A stretch of 64,000 nucleotides of DNA from Actinopolyspora biskrensis (GTDB taxonomy: Bacteria > Actinomycetota > Actinomycetes > Mycobacteriales > Pseudonocardiaceae), in assembly GCF_013408175.1 (NCBI RefSeq), contig NZ_JACBYW010000001.1:868001-932000 (forward strand), in the 5' to 3' direction. Within the stretch, counting starts at the first letter, position 1, and each line of letters opens with the position of its first letter. Below are positions 34,178 to 45,822 of this stretch, in pieces. A model generated the notes under the pieces. That model was not told the origin of the DNA and made no database searches. It saw only the letters and a list, made by a program, of their open reading frames with translations. The translations under genes and the position numbers were made by a program.

Positions 34178-35629
34178 TCACTCGCCCGTGCCCGTCGCGG
34201 TGCGTGTGCGCCGGTTCGGCCCGCGCAGGGTGCGGACCAACCGCTCCAGCATGAGGTGGATCAGGAAGGACGCACCGAGCACGGGCAGGGCCATCACGAG
34301 CACGCCGAATCCGAGCAGCAGCGGCAGGGGAGCGGTGCGCAGCAACGGCCCCATTCGGGGCGGCACGCCGAGTCCTCCGGAGGGGCGGCGCAGCCACCAG
34401 GTGCGGTATCCGGCGAGCACGAGCACGATCAGCGCGGCGGCCAGGACGGTCAGCCCGATTCGGTTGACCGCGCCGAACAGCTGGGCCTGGTGGAAGTCGA
34501 TCCCCAGCGTGGTGGCCTTGGCCGGCAGCGGGTAGTCGTCCCAGTCCACCCGGTCGGTGACCTCACCGCTGCCGGGGTCGACGGCCAGGCTGGTGGCGGT
34601 GACGGGCCACCGGTTGTCGTCGACGCCTGCTGTCCACGCCCGGCCGGGTTGTTTCGGGGGTTCGAGCTCGATCACCCCGTGCAGTCCGGCCTCTTCGGCC
34701 GTGGTCGCGACCCGGTCGATGCCGGTGAGCGGATCGGGTGTGCCCGGATGCGGACCGGTCCGCTCGGCCGGGTCTCCTCCGGCCGCCGGTGTGGCCGCCA
34801 GCTGTGTGGACACCGCGGGAGCGTCCGACCGGAACCGGGACTTGGCGAGATCGACCCACGAACCGGCGTACTCGGTCCAGGTCAGCCCGGTGACGACCAG
34901 CAGGGCCAGTCCGGCGGAGGCCACCGCTCCCAGCGTGCCGTGGAGCGAGCGCCAGCGGGTCCGTCCGGGGCGGCGGAACCGGAAGGCACGCCGCAGGGCC
35001 CTTCGGCTGCGCGGCCACCACAGGTACAGCCCGGTCAGCAGCGACACCAGCACCCAGCTGGCCGCGAGCTCGGTGAGCGGTGTGGCCACCGTTCCCAACC
35101 GCCAGCTGGAGTGCAGGTTGCGCAACCACTCGTCGGGACGGTTGGCCTCGACGATCGACCCGGTCACCCTCGCCGAGGCCGGGTCGACGTAGACGGTCGT
35201 GACCCCGCGGGGTTGGTCGAACCTGTCCGGCTCGGTTTCCGGTGGGGTCAGTGTCACTCCGGTGGTCTGCTCCCCGCCCGGGGCTCGCGGGGCAGCCGGG
35301 GTGACCGTCGAGACGGTCCAGTCGGGGTGGGTGGCGGTCGCGGCGGCCACCTGCTGGCTCAACGGCCGGGCCGGGCCGTCGGCGACCGCGGTGAGCGCCT
35401 TGCCGTGCAGGGCCTGCTCGATCTGCGGGTTCCAGGCGAACAGGATTCCGGTGATCGCCAGCGACAGCACGATCGGTGCGGCCAGCACACCGCCGAGGAA
35501 GTGCAGCCGCCACAGCAGTGGCCGCAGCGCCGCTCGCCCCGCGCCCCTCGGCCGTCCCCTCCGAAGTCCGGAGGCCGGGTCCGTGCCTGCTTCCTCCGCG
35601 GCGACTCCGCCGCCGTGCTCGCCTGCCAT
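34178..35629 (-). CDS. PepSY-associated transmembrane protein
   Basis: 483 residues of the PepSY_TM family (related to iron-siderophore reductase-like membrane proteins). The first helix is LHFLGGVLAAPIVLSLAITGILFAW; extracellular PepSY-like segments follow (VYVDPASARVTGSIVEANRPDEWLRNLHSSWRLG); then helices ELAASWVLVSLLTGLYLWWP, HGTLGAVASAGLALLVVTGLTWTEYAGSW and a C-terminal bundle. The ATG at 35629 has GGGAG upstream. Members often sit in iron or heme uptake loci, but no such genes are adjacent here. The function is not established. Confidence 0.8.
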   Translation of the reverse strand: MAGEHGGGVAAEEAGTDPASGLRRGRPRGAGRAALRPLLWRLHFLGGVLAAPIVLSLAITGILFAWNPQIEQALHGKALTAVADGPARPLSQQVAAATATHPDWTVSTVTPAAPRAPGGEQTTGVTLTPPETEPDRFDQPRGVTTVYVDPASARVTGSIVEANRPDEWLRNLHSSWRLGTVATPLTELAASWVLVSLLTGLYLWWPRSRRALRRAFRFRRPGRTRWRSLHGTLGAVASAGLALLVVTGLTWTEYAGSWVDLAKSRFRSDAPAVSTQLAATPAAGGDPAERTGPHPGTPDPLTGIDRVATTAEEAGLHGVIELEPPKQPGRAWTAGVDDNRWPVTATSLAVDPGSGEVTDRVDWDDYPLPAKATTLGIDFHQAQLFGAVNRIGLTVLAAALIVLVLAGYRTWWLRRPSGGLGVPPRMGPLLRTAPLPLLLGFGVLVMALPVLGASFLIHLMLERLVRTLRGPNRRTRTATGTGE

Positions 35630-35876
35630 CGCCCGTCTCCCGCCTGCTGCGGCTCGCCGTGCTGCTCGTTGCTGAGCGAGTCGCTCGCGGGCACGGCCCG
35701 GTTCCCGGGGGGAAGGATCTTGTGCTGCGGATCACCGGCTCGTAGCCCTCGTTCGAACATTGGTGGTGTCCGTGCGTTGATGTGGAGCGCGGGACGGGCG
35801 GTCGCTCGAATCCGCGGGGTGGAGCGCGACAAGTCGTGTGAGCGGCGATGTCGGGAGAGGCCGGTTGTCGTGGTGC

Positions 35877-37115
35877 TCACAACTCCTCCTGGGCCTCCGC
35901 TGTGGCGTTTTGTACGTGTTCTCGGACGGTGTGGGCGAAACGCCGGGCGTGTTCCCTGGTGTAGTGACGGCGTCGGTGGAGCACGTCCAAGCCGATCGTT
36001 CCGTCGGGGGCGTTGCCGATGCCGACTGCTGGGCAGGTCGTGGGGGGTTCCACGGGAAAGCTTGGTTCGGCGGTCGAGAGTTCGTCGGGGAGGGGCAGAG
36101 AGCGGCAGCGGCCGAGGAGGCTGCTGATGAGCAGTGTGGGGCGGTGCTGTTGGTGGCGTTTCCACAGGTCGCTGAAGCCGGCGAGTTCGTAGCGGAACTC
36201 GTTGTTGGCGATGGTGGCGGAGACGCTGTCCCAGAGGCTTTTTCCGAGTTCCGCGGGGGTGTCACGGATGGTCGCGTGTACTTGGGGATAGGTGGTGGCG
36301 ATTGCGGCGCACATGTGGTCGTCGGGGGTGGGTGGTTCGGTGAAGGGGCGCAGATCGATGGGCAGCGGGTAGGTCACCGGAAGCGGCCGGTGGTGGGGAG
36401 TGATGTGGTGGCGCGCTGCTGCGGCGAGGGCACCGAAAAGAAGGGCGTTGGTACCGAGCCCGTGTTTTCGTGCGGTGTTGGTGAGCGTCGCCGCTTCGTT
36501 CGGAGGGATGGTCAGATGATGGTGGTGCAGTCCGTTTTCGGCAGTGTCGGTGTCGGGTGGGATTTCTGTGCCGGGTTGGGGAGAACTGGTGCGGCTGATG
36601 TAGTCGGAAAGGTGCTTCTCGGTGATGTTGGTGGTGAATCGGGGTTCTATCGGGTCCGGCAGTACGTGGTCGGGTTCTGGTGGTGTCCAGGTTTCTCCTG
36701 TGACCAGGTGTGTGTAGATGTTCCACAGGAGACGGTGCAGGGCGAGGACACTGGCGCCGTCACTGACCGCATGGTGCACCGCTAGGTACAGCGTGTGCTG
36801 GGTGGGGCCGTGCGGTTGTAGTGTGGGACGAAAGAGTGGCTCTTCGTCGGTGAAGAGCCGTGTTGCTTGATCGGTGTCGAGGTTGACGTCGAGTGCTGGG
36901 GCGGGGCGGTTCGTGGCCCGCAGCATCGGCCCGCGCGGGGGGTGGCTGATGTGAGCTGTCAGTACCGGATGGTGTCGAGGTAGTAGGCGGACAGCCGTGT
37001 CCAGCAGGTCTCGATCGAGGGGCCCGTTCACGTGGTAGGACACGACGGTGGGGGTGCCGTATCGGGCGTGAGTCTCCTCGGTCCCGGCTAGGGGGCGCTC
37101 GGCGGTATCGGCCAT
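35877..37115 (-). CDS. PapA-like acyltransferase (condensation-domain superfamily)
   Basis: 412 residues of the condensation-domain/acyltransferase superfamily. The HHxxxDG catalytic motif is LAVHHAVSDGASVLALHRLLWNIY, and the later PLPIDLRPFTEPPTPDDHMCAAI corresponds to the structural motif of PapA-type enzymes that esterify polyketide or lipid alcohols from CoA or ACP thioesters. It is shorter than NRPS condensation domains and has no carrier domain. GGAG precedes ATG 37115. It stands alone here. It could act in a lipid or secondary-metabolite pathway; the substrate is unknown. Confidence 0.75.
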   Translation of the reverse strand: MADTAERPLAGTEETHARYGTPTVVSYHVNGPLDRDLLDTAVRLLPRHHPVLTAHISHPPRGPMLRATNRPAPALDVNLDTDQATRLFTDEEPLFRPTLQPHGPTQHTLYLAVHHAVSDGASVLALHRLLWNIYTHLVTGETWTPPEPDHVLPDPIEPRFTTNITEKHLSDYISRTSSPQPGTEIPPDTDTAENGLHHHHLTIPPNEAATLTNTARKHGLGTNALLFGALAAAARHHITPHHRPLPVTYPLPIDLRPFTEPPTPDDHMCAAIATTYPQVHATIRDTPAELGKSLWDSVSATIANNEFRYELAGFSDLWKRHQQHRPTLLISSLLGRCRSLPLPDELSTAEPSFPVEPPTTCPAVGIGNAPDGTIGLDVLHRRRHYTREHARRFAHTVREHVQNATAEAQEEL

Positions 37116-37394
37116 GGGGTCTCCACAGAGCTCACCTTTGGTGTTTTTGAGGGGTGGAGGCTGTCAACTCGTGTGTGATCCGACAACCACTTTTCGTGTA
37201 CTACACCGGTGATGAGCCCTCGTGCTCACCCGATGTGCGGTTGCCTCGCGCACTGAGCGGTCCGTGCCGGTCAGACCCGGGTGCACCGACCGTGTTACTG
37301 CGGAGTAGCTATGTCCGCTCGTTGCGCACGACACTCACGACCAGCATCCCCGGGAACAGCGAGTTGACCTGAGCGGGCCGCGAGCACAGTGACG

Positions 37395-37751
37395 TCACGA
37401 GCGGACCGAGGTCGCGTTCCAGTACTCGGTGAAACGTCCGTCGTGGACACGCAGGATGTCGTTGCCGACGAAGGTCGTCGCACCGTTCGCGGCGTGCCCG
37501 TGTCCGATCCAGCGGCCCGCGACCAGGTTCCCGTCGACCATCGGCCCGACCTCCAGGGTGAACGTGATCGCGGTGAACATCTCGTGGGTCTGCCCGATCA
37601 CCGCGGCCAGCTCCTCCGGACCCCTGACGTCGCGGTCGGGCCAGTGGCCCACGAAGTCCGGCGTGACCAGCTCGTGGGCGCTTCCGGGGGAACCGTTCCA
37701 CAACTCGTCCAGCCAGCGGCGGTAGAGCTCGGACGGTGTCGGCGAGGTCAT
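37395..37751 (-). CDS. SnoaL-like / ester cyclase family protein
   Basis: 118 residues from ATG 37751, NTF2-like alpha+beta barrel. ELYRRWLDELWNGSPGSAHELVTPDFVGHWPDRDVRGPEELAAVIGQTHEMFTAITFTLE and GNLVAGRWIGHGH, DILRVHDGRFTEYWN follow the SnoaL-like polyketide cyclase and ester-cyclase pattern (His and Asp lining the cavity). The ribosome site is weak; a GTG at 37769 would add 6 residues. It is a small cytoplasmic protein, and such proteins are common outside polyketide clusters. The activity is unassigned. Confidence 0.72.
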   Translation of the reverse strand: MTSPTPSELYRRWLDELWNGSPGSAHELVTPDFVGHWPDRDVRGPEELAAVIGQTHEMFTAITFTLEVGPMVDGNLVAGRWIGHGHAANGATTFVGNDILRVHDGRFTEYWNATSVRS

Positions 37752-37847
37752 GTTCCCAGTCCAGCACACGTGGTCACCACGGCACCACGTTCGATCTTGA
37801 TGACGTGGTGGATCCGAGCCCCGGAACGGTCCGGGGACGGGATTCGT

Positions 37848-39059
37848 TCAGTTGTTTCCGCCGCGTCGGATCAACTTCGCCGGGCCGCTGGAGAGGTGGT
37901 GCAGACCCCATTCCAGCGGGCCGCGTCCGAGCAGGAGACGCCACGCCGTGGTGAGCGCGAGTGTCGCGAGGACGAGCAGCACCAGCGGAACGTAGGGGTG
38001 CTGTTCCAGCAGCTGGGTGGGGTGGTCCGGGCCGAGCGCCTTGAGCACGAGGAGGTGGCCGACGTAGGCGGTCAGGGCCAGGGCCCCGACGGAGGCCAGC
38101 GGGGTCAGCGCACCGCGGAGCGGTTCGGCGAGCAGGCACAGTCCGATGACGGCGGTGGCGACTCCGGTGGCGCCGATGACCTCGAACGGTGTTCCGCTGT
38201 GCGCCCCCGCGGTGAGCAGGTAGATCGGGTCCTCGGTGGGCACGACTCCGTAATTCGACCTCAGCACCATCCTGACCAGTTCGGGGGTGAACTGTTCGTG
38301 CAGCGCCAGGATCCGCTCGAAGCCGCCGAACACGTTCAAGGCCAGCCACGAGGTGCCGTAGCCGAGCAGTCCCAGGGCCGCTCCGATGCCCACCAGCCTG
38401 CCGCGCACCGCGCGCAGGTCGAGCCTGCCCAGCGCCATCCCGGCCAGCAGGAACGGGATCCAGGTCAGCACCGGGTAGGCGCCGGTGAGCAGGAGGGCCC
38501 GGAAGGCGTGGGCGAGCCCGTCGAGGGAGGTGAAGTCGGCGAGGCCGGGGGTGTAGCCGATTATCTTCCTCGGGGGCGTGGTGCTGCGGATCAGGAACGA
38601 GGCGATCGGGCCCGCCACGGCGAACACGGCGGCCAGGGTCGCCAGTGCCGTGGTGCGCAGCCGCAGCACCGGGATGGACAGCACGAACAGCACGCCGTAG
38701 AAGGCCAGGATGACCATAGCGGGCACGTTCAGGGTGGTCAGCACCAGCCCGATCACGAACAGCACCGCCGCGCGCACCGCGATCCGCGCGGCGGTGGCGG
38801 TGCGGTTCCTGCCGGTCACCGGCTGGGAACCACCGCTGAGCAGCGCGAGCGACACGCCGGCCAGCACGGCGAACAACGCGGCGGAACGCCCGGACGCGAG
38901 CGTGTACAGCCAGCCGGTGGGGCCCGCGTGCGCGGCGAACATTCCGAGCACGGCGAGGCCGCGGGCGACGTCCAGACCGATCAACCTGCCGGTGTTCGGT
39001 GCGGGAGGTGACGGTGCGGACGGGGGTTTCGTCGTGGAGGCGGCGGGTGCTTCGCTCAT
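37848..39059 (-). CDS. DUF418/heparan-acetyltransferase-like membrane protein
   Basis: 403 residues, about 10 membrane helices. GRLIGLDVARGLAVLGMFAAHAGP is the acyltransferase-3-like N-terminus of the HGSNAT/YeiB group; GVATAVIGLCLLAEPLRGALTPLASVGALALTAYVGHLLVLKAL and the last helix GRGPLEWGLHHLSSG are the DUF418 C-terminal signature. The first about 25 residues are Pro/Ala/Ser-rich and cytoplasmic. Its role is unknown; family members may acetylate cell-surface sugars. It lies downstream of the two-component genes, 204 bp away on the same strand. Confidence 0.78.
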   Translation of the reverse strand: MSEAPAASTTKPPSAPSPPAPNTGRLIGLDVARGLAVLGMFAAHAGPTGWLYTLASGRSAALFAVLAGVSLALLSGGSQPVTGRNRTATAARIAVRAAVLFVIGLVLTTLNVPAMVILAFYGVLFVLSIPVLRLRTTALATLAAVFAVAGPIASFLIRSTTPPRKIIGYTPGLADFTSLDGLAHAFRALLLTGAYPVLTWIPFLLAGMALGRLDLRAVRGRLVGIGAALGLLGYGTSWLALNVFGGFERILALHEQFTPELVRMVLRSNYGVVPTEDPIYLLTAGAHSGTPFEVIGATGVATAVIGLCLLAEPLRGALTPLASVGALALTAYVGHLLVLKALGPDHPTQLLEQHPYVPLVLLVLATLALTTAWRLLLGRGPLEWGLHHLSSGPAKLIRRGGNN

Positions 39060-39263
39060 GCCACGATGCTCCCCCGGCGGCCGCGGGCGGGGATCGACCG
39101 AAAGATCATTCCCGCCTACGACTTTGTGGCAACGTCCGGCCGATTCGGTGTGGTGGCCCCGGGGAGGGGTACTTTTCCGTGTCGCGTCGTGCTCGCGGTT
39201 CGGAAGTTGCCCGGGGGCGGGGAGCGATCGGCCGTGCCTCCTGCCACGACGCGCGTGCGCGGG

Positions 39264-39908
39264 TCAGATCAGTCCGGCGTCGTGGGTGGTGATGGCGACC
39301 TGGGTGCGGTTGGCGGCGTCGAGTTTGGTCATGATCCGGCCGAGGTGGACCTTGACGGTGGACTGGCTCATGTAGAGCTTGCTCGCGATCTCGGCGTTGT
39401 TCAACCCCTGGGCCACGGCCACGGCGACCTCGCGTTCGCGGGCGGTGAGTTCCGCGGTCCGGGCTTGGGCCGCGTGGGCGTTGGAGTTGCCCGCGAAGGT
39501 GGACAGCAGTTTCGTGGTGATCCGGGGGGACAGCATCGCCTCGCCGCCCGCCACGACGTGGACGGCGCTGGCGAGCTCGCGCGGTGGTGTGTCCTTGAGC
39601 AGGAAACCGGCCGCGCCGTCGCGCAGGGCCGCGTGGACGTACTCGTCGAGGTCGAACGTGGTCAGCAGGGCCACGGCCGGGGCGTCGGGCAGGGCGGTGA
39701 GGCGGCGGGTGACTTCCAGGCCGCCGACGACGGGCATCTGGATGTCGGTCAGCACCACGTCCGGGCGGTGCTTGGTCACGAGTTCCGTGGCGTTGGCTCC
39801 GTCGCCGTCCTCGGCTACGACCTCGATGTCGGGATCGGCGTCCAGGATCATCCTGATGCCCCCGCGCACGAGGTCCTCGTCCTCGAGCAGGATCACCTTG
39901 ACACTCAA
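39264..39908 (-). CDS. NarL/FixJ-family response regulator
   Basis: 214 residues. The receiver domain has VKVILLEDEDLVRGGIRMIL, phospho-acceptor Asp in DVVLTDIQMPVVGGLE, Thr in ALLTTFDLDEYV and Lys in GFLLKDTPP. The LuxR-type helix-turn-helix is ELTAREREVAVAVAQGLNNAEIASKLYMSQSTVKVHLGRIMTKL. It overlaps the kinase stop (TTGA), so a TTG start at 39908 is likely and the pair is translationally coupled. A DNA-binding transcriptional regulator; targets are not evident nearby. Confidence 0.9.
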   Translation of the reverse strand: MSVKVILLEDEDLVRGGIRMILDADPDIEVVAEDGDGANATELVTKHRPDVVLTDIQMPVVGGLEVTRRLTALPDAPAVALLTTFDLDEYVHAALRDGAAGFLLKDTPPRELASAVHVVAGGEAMLSPRITTKLLSTFAGNSNAHAAQARTAELTAREREVAVAVAQGLNNAEIASKLYMSQSTVKVHLGRIMTKLDAANRTQVAITTHDAGLI

Positions 39909-41110
39909 GCCGCTGCCACCTCGTCCGTGTGAAGGGGGAAGACCGCCCGTACACGGTACCCGCCGTCCTCGGTCGGGCCGGTGTGCAGTGTGCCACCGGC
40001 CAGGGTGACGCGTTCGCGCATGCCGAGCAGCCCGTAGCCGGATCCGGGGACGGTGTCGGTGCCGGTGCCGCTGTTGCCTCTGCCTCGGTTGAACACGGTC
40101 ACCACGAGCTGCTCGTCGGCGGTGGTGATCTCGACGTGCACCTCGGCGTGCGGGGCGTGCTTGGCCGCGTTGGTCAGCGCTTCCTGCACCACGCGGTAGG
40201 CGGCCCGGCCCACCTCACCGGAGGTTCCCGGCAGCGCTTCGGGCATGTCCAGGTGGATGTTGGCGCCTGTTTCCACGTTCTCGCGGACCAGCGGGGCGAT
40301 GCTGCCCACGGTGGGGTCGGTGCCCAGTTCCGCGCTCGACCGCTCCGTGGTCTCGGAGGTGTCGTCGCGCAGCACCCGCAGCATGCTGCGCAGCTCGTTC
40401 AGCGCCGTGACGCTGGTGCTGCGGATGGTTTCGGCCAGCTCGCCGGTGCGCTCGTCCGGTGCGGCCACCGTGAGCCCGCCCGCCTGCACCGAGATCACGC
40501 TGACCCGGTGGGCGACCACGTCGTGCATCTCGCGGGCGATGCGCCGCCGCTCGGCGGTCACGGCCCGCTCGGCGAGCAGGTCCCGCTCGCGTTCGGCCTG
40601 CTCGGCGCGTTCCCGCAGGGTGACCAGCAGCTGTTTGCGCTGGTAGACCCACAGCCCCAGCAGCGCGGCCACGCCCACTGCCAGCAGCGGTATCGCCAGC
40701 AGGTACGGAGTCCCGATCGGGTAGGCACCGATGTACTGCCCGATTGCGACGACGCCGACGGCGATCCAGGACTGCGTGCCCGGCCCGCGCCACCGGACCA
40801 TCGTGTAGAGCGCCACCAGCGGGGCGAAGCTCTCCGTACCGAGCACGTACAGAGCGACGGATCCGATCAGCGGCGCCCACGGGAATCGGCGGCGCACGAC
40901 GAAGGCCAGGACCGTCGCCGCGGCGAGGACCACGACCGGCACGGTGGCAGGCGCGAGGGTGTTGCGGATCGATCCGGCCACGAGGGCGGCCACCGCGATG
41001 TCGAACAGCAGCGAGCGGAACTTGCCGCCCCACCAGCGCAACCACACTCGCCGCTTCTGGAGCAAACGCACCCGCCCACGATAATTCTCGCCGAGGTCGG
41101 TCCCGCGCAT
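39905..41110 (-). CDS. Two-component sensor histidine kinase (HisKA_3 type)
   Basis: About 401 residues. The N-terminal half has about 5 hydrophobic helices (LLFDIAVAALVAGSI, VPVVVLAAATVLAFVVR, LLAIPLLAVGVAALLGLWVY), then a coiled linker, then the dimerisation/phosphoacceptor segment RRRIAREMHDVVAHRVSVISVQAGG, with N-box VVQEALTNAAKHAPHAEVHVEI and G-box GSGYGLLGMRERV. This is the usual partner of NarL-type regulators. ATG 41110 is chosen; a GTG at 41119 is equally possible since neither has a strong ribosome site. Its signal is unknown. Confidence 0.88.
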   Translation of the reverse strand: MRGTDLGENYRGRVRLLQKRRVWLRWWGGKFRSLLFDIAVAALVAGSIRNTLAPATVPVVVLAAATVLAFVVRRRFPWAPLIGSVALYVLGTESFAPLVALYTMVRWRGPGTQSWIAVGVVAIGQYIGAYPIGTPYLLAIPLLAVGVAALLGLWVYQRKQLLVTLRERAEQAERERDLLAERAVTAERRRIAREMHDVVAHRVSVISVQAGGLTVAAPDERTGELAETIRSTSVTALNELRSMLRVLRDDTSETTERSSAELGTDPTVGSIAPLVRENVETGANIHLDMPEALPGTSGEVGRAAYRVVQEALTNAAKHAPHAEVHVEITTADEQLVVTVFNRGRGNSGTGTDTVPGSGYGLLGMRERVTLAGGTLHTGPTEDGGYRVRAVFPLHTDEVAAA

Positions 41111-41269
41111 CGGGCTCACGTGCCCCGGAGGGCGGCGCCACGGCGGTGCCGAGCGGTGATCAGCTGTTCCCGTCCGGTCACGACGGGGCCGTGGGCCGGC
41201 GCCGCCATCTCGGACAGCGGGGGCGAGGAAGCCGGGGACTTCGTGGGGCGGCCGATGTTGACAATTTAA

Positions 41270-41290
41270 TGGAAACGAATATCGTTTTCA
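41270..41290. promoter_or_regulatory. Fur/Zur-like dyad overlapping the methyltransferase start region
   Basis: TGGAAACGA and TCGTTTTCA are 9-bp arms (8 of 9 inverted matches) around ATA. Such TGxAAA/TTTTCA dyads are typical of Fur-family metal repressors such as Zur. A consensus -35 TTGACA lies at 41258-41263, and the dyad covers the expected -10, directly before ATG 41293. No metal-transport gene is adjacent, so the regulator assignment is tentative. Confidence 0.45.
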
Positions 41291-41292
41291 AT

Positions 41293-42042
41293 ATGTTCGA
41301 ACGCGTGAACGACACAGCACAGGGGCGGGCTCTGCTCGACGCGCTTCCGGAATCGCTGCCCGCCGAACGGATCGTCTCGCTGAACCAGTCCGGGACCGAC
41401 CTGCACAGCCATCGCGAGTACGAGTGGAACGGGCTGCGCTTCGATGCGCCGCCGGGCGTTTTCCTGCCCGGGCACACCAGCCGGATGATCTACGACCGGC
41501 TGCTCGACGGCAGGATCGAGGTGCGCGACCGCAGCTATGTGGCGATGGGAGTCGGGCTCGGTGTCGAGGCCGTCGCGGCCGGACTGGTCGGCGCGCGGGA
41601 GATTCACGCCGTCGACGTGCATTCCGACAGCGTGGCCGCCGCCGCTCGCCACTTCGAGCGGCACGTCGGTGCCGCGGCGCGATCGGCCTTGGTGCCCGTG
41701 GTGGCCGACGTCTTCGAGGGGTTTCCCGAAGGGGCCCGGGGCGATGTCATCACGTTCAATCCGCCGGCGGTGCGCCAGCCCATCAGTGACGACCCCGACG
41801 TCGTGCGCAACGTGTGCGAAGGCACGCCGCTACTGGGGAGGTTCTTCGCCCAACTCGCCGAGCGCGAGATCCTGGCTCCCGGAGGCGAGGTCTTCGTCGT
41901 CGCCTCCACCACCGCCGACCTGCGCGGCATCGTCGGTCACGCCCTCGAACACGGATTCGTCCCGGAGATCCGGGATCTGCACGACTGGCAGGACGGGGTG
42001 GTGACCCATCTCTTCCGGTTCGTTCGGGAAGCCACTTCGTGA
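41293..42042 (+). CDS. Class I SAM-dependent methyltransferase
   Basis: 249 residues. AMGVGLGVEAVAAGLVGAREIHAVDVHSDSVAAAARHFERHVG is the SAM site (motif I and acidic loop), and GDVITFNPPAVRQPI is an NPP(Y/x)-type motif as in PrmA and HemK-like N-methyltransferases. EFGLRF-like strands are absent, so the target is unclear. Start: ATG 41269 lies inside the operator and just 5 bp after TTGACA, so the second ATG at 41293 is preferred, giving a leaderless or nearly leaderless mRNA. The dyad at 41270-41290 implies tight control. It is divergent from the histidine kinase. Confidence 0.72.
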   Translation: MFERVNDTAQGRALLDALPESLPAERIVSLNQSGTDLHSHREYEWNGLRFDAPPGVFLPGHTSRMIYDRLLDGRIEVRDRSYVAMGVGLGVEAVAAGLVGAREIHAVDVHSDSVAAAARHFERHVGAAARSALVPVVADVFEGFPEGARGDVITFNPPAVRQPISDDPDVVRNVCEGTPLLGRFFAQLAEREILAPGGEVFVVASTTADLRGIVGHALEHGFVPEIRDLHDWQDGVVTHLFRFVREATS

Positions 42043-42226
42043 GCGCGGCGGGCACGGCTTCCGGTGCCGTGGTTCCTCGTTCCCGCTTTCCCGGTGACCC
42101 ACGGGCGCGGTGGTTCTCCCGGCCACCCGCCCGGGAAGGACGTGCTCCCGGAGGACGAGCGGATTCGAACCGTTCCCCGCGCCCGTCTCGGCCGCGGACC
42201 GTCCGCGTCACCCGGTTCCGGCGCGG

Positions 42227-44845
<2,619 letters not shown>

Positions 44846-45099
44846 GTGCGCGGCCGGCATCAGGCTGACCACCTGCGTGGTGCTCACCTGCCGCTCGCCA
44901 TGTTGCACGCGGGGGCACTGGAGGTGGCGCAGGGGATCGAGCAGCAGCACGCCGTGAAGGCCGGTGAGCTGCGGTCGAGCATCACCGCGGTCACTGATCA
45001 GCTGCGCGGGAGCACCAGCGTGCTGTCTGCTTCCGGGGCGGGCAGCTGGCCGACAAGGACGTGATCGAGCACTGAACTCATGCTTCGAGGAGGGGCGCT
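44846..45099. other. Short region with probable gene remnant
   Basis: A plus-strand frame reads LEVAQGIEQQHAVKAGELRSSITAVTDQLRGSTSVLSAS, a helical, coiled-coil-like piece, and then shifts frame to RQLADKDVIEH before a TGA. It resembles a broken small gene but is not identifiable. Confidence 0.3.
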
Positions 45100-45537
45100 G
45101 TGGAAGACGGGTATTTCTGTTCGGAGTGTGCAAATCCAGGAAGTACAGCACGGACATCACCCGCTGATGAATCTTTCTCGCTTCTGAGGGGAGTGTTCGA
45201 GGAAGCCTCCCTGGGGCCCGGGGTTGCCAACGAAGACGACGATGACCTGACAGTGAGATTTTTTCTGTGCGACATTCGGAGGGTAGGGCGTGATACGGCA
45301 GAGGTGGTGCTTTATTTTCACAAGACCCCGGAAATCCTCGCCCCCTTCTTGTCTCGGGCGCAACAGCCTCTGGCCGTCCTCTACTCGCTGACTCGTCCTT
45401 ATGGGAAGGCGCACAACCTGGAAATGCCGAGCCTGGAGATACACGAGTTCGTTTCCACGGGAGGAGTGAACGCCGAAACGGTATTGGGCGAAGACGATGA
45501 GGGAAATTTGGTGGTGGATTCCCGGGGAGAGCTCTAG
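45100..45537 (+). CDS. Acidic hypothetical protein (orphan)
   Basis: 145 residues starting with GTG behind GAGGAGGGG. Strongly acidic (ANEDDDDLTVRFFLC, GEDDEGNL). The block AEVVLYFHKTPEILAPFLSRAQQPLAVLYSLTRPYG with following EIHEFVSTGGVNAETVLGEDDEGN suggests an alpha/beta fold. Composition is lower in GC than the neighbours, and it lies between a broken ORF and an IS5 remnant, so horizontal gain is likely. It could be an immunity-type or small enzyme-like protein. No family is recognised. Confidence 0.5.
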   Translation: MEDGYFCSECANPGSTARTSPADESFSLLRGVFEEASLGPGVANEDDDDLTVRFFLCDIRRVGRDTAEVVLYFHKTPEILAPFLSRAQQPLAVLYSLTRPYGKAHNLEMPSLEIHEFVSTGGVNAETVLGEDDEGNLVVDSRGEL

Positions 45538-45576
45538 AAGGGCCTGGCGCATTGGTGATCCCGAGACGGAAGCTTC

Positions 45577-45670
45577 TTGGTGCTGGTTGCGCCGTGGGTT
45601 ATCTCGGACGAGTTGTGCGGAGCGGATCGAGCCGCTGGCCGAGCGGAAGCGCGGGGTGCTGTCACTGGTC
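45577..45670 (+). pseudogene. IS5-family transposase N-terminal fragment
   Basis: LVAPWVISDEL followed in another frame by ERIEPLAERKRG matches the start of IS5-family (IS4-like) transposases, which read VAPWVISDELWxxIEPLLP. About 30 residues and one frame change remain; the DDE domain is gone. Confidence 0.65.
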
Positions 45671-45822
45671 GGGGAGGGGTTGTCGGACGCGAACACCGCG
45701 CCACCTGCCCGCCTCCGCGACAGGTCCCCCGGCTCGGCGGACGGGAGCGGTGTCCCGTCCGCTCGCCGCGAGGGGGCTGCGTGTTCGGTGCCCCGCTGGG
45801 CCTGCTCGGCCGGTGGCGCCCG

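Noticed and set aside
37154-37372. 72-codon plus-strand frame
   Set aside because: No ribosome site, no protein-like composition, lies in the upstream region of the PapA-like gene.
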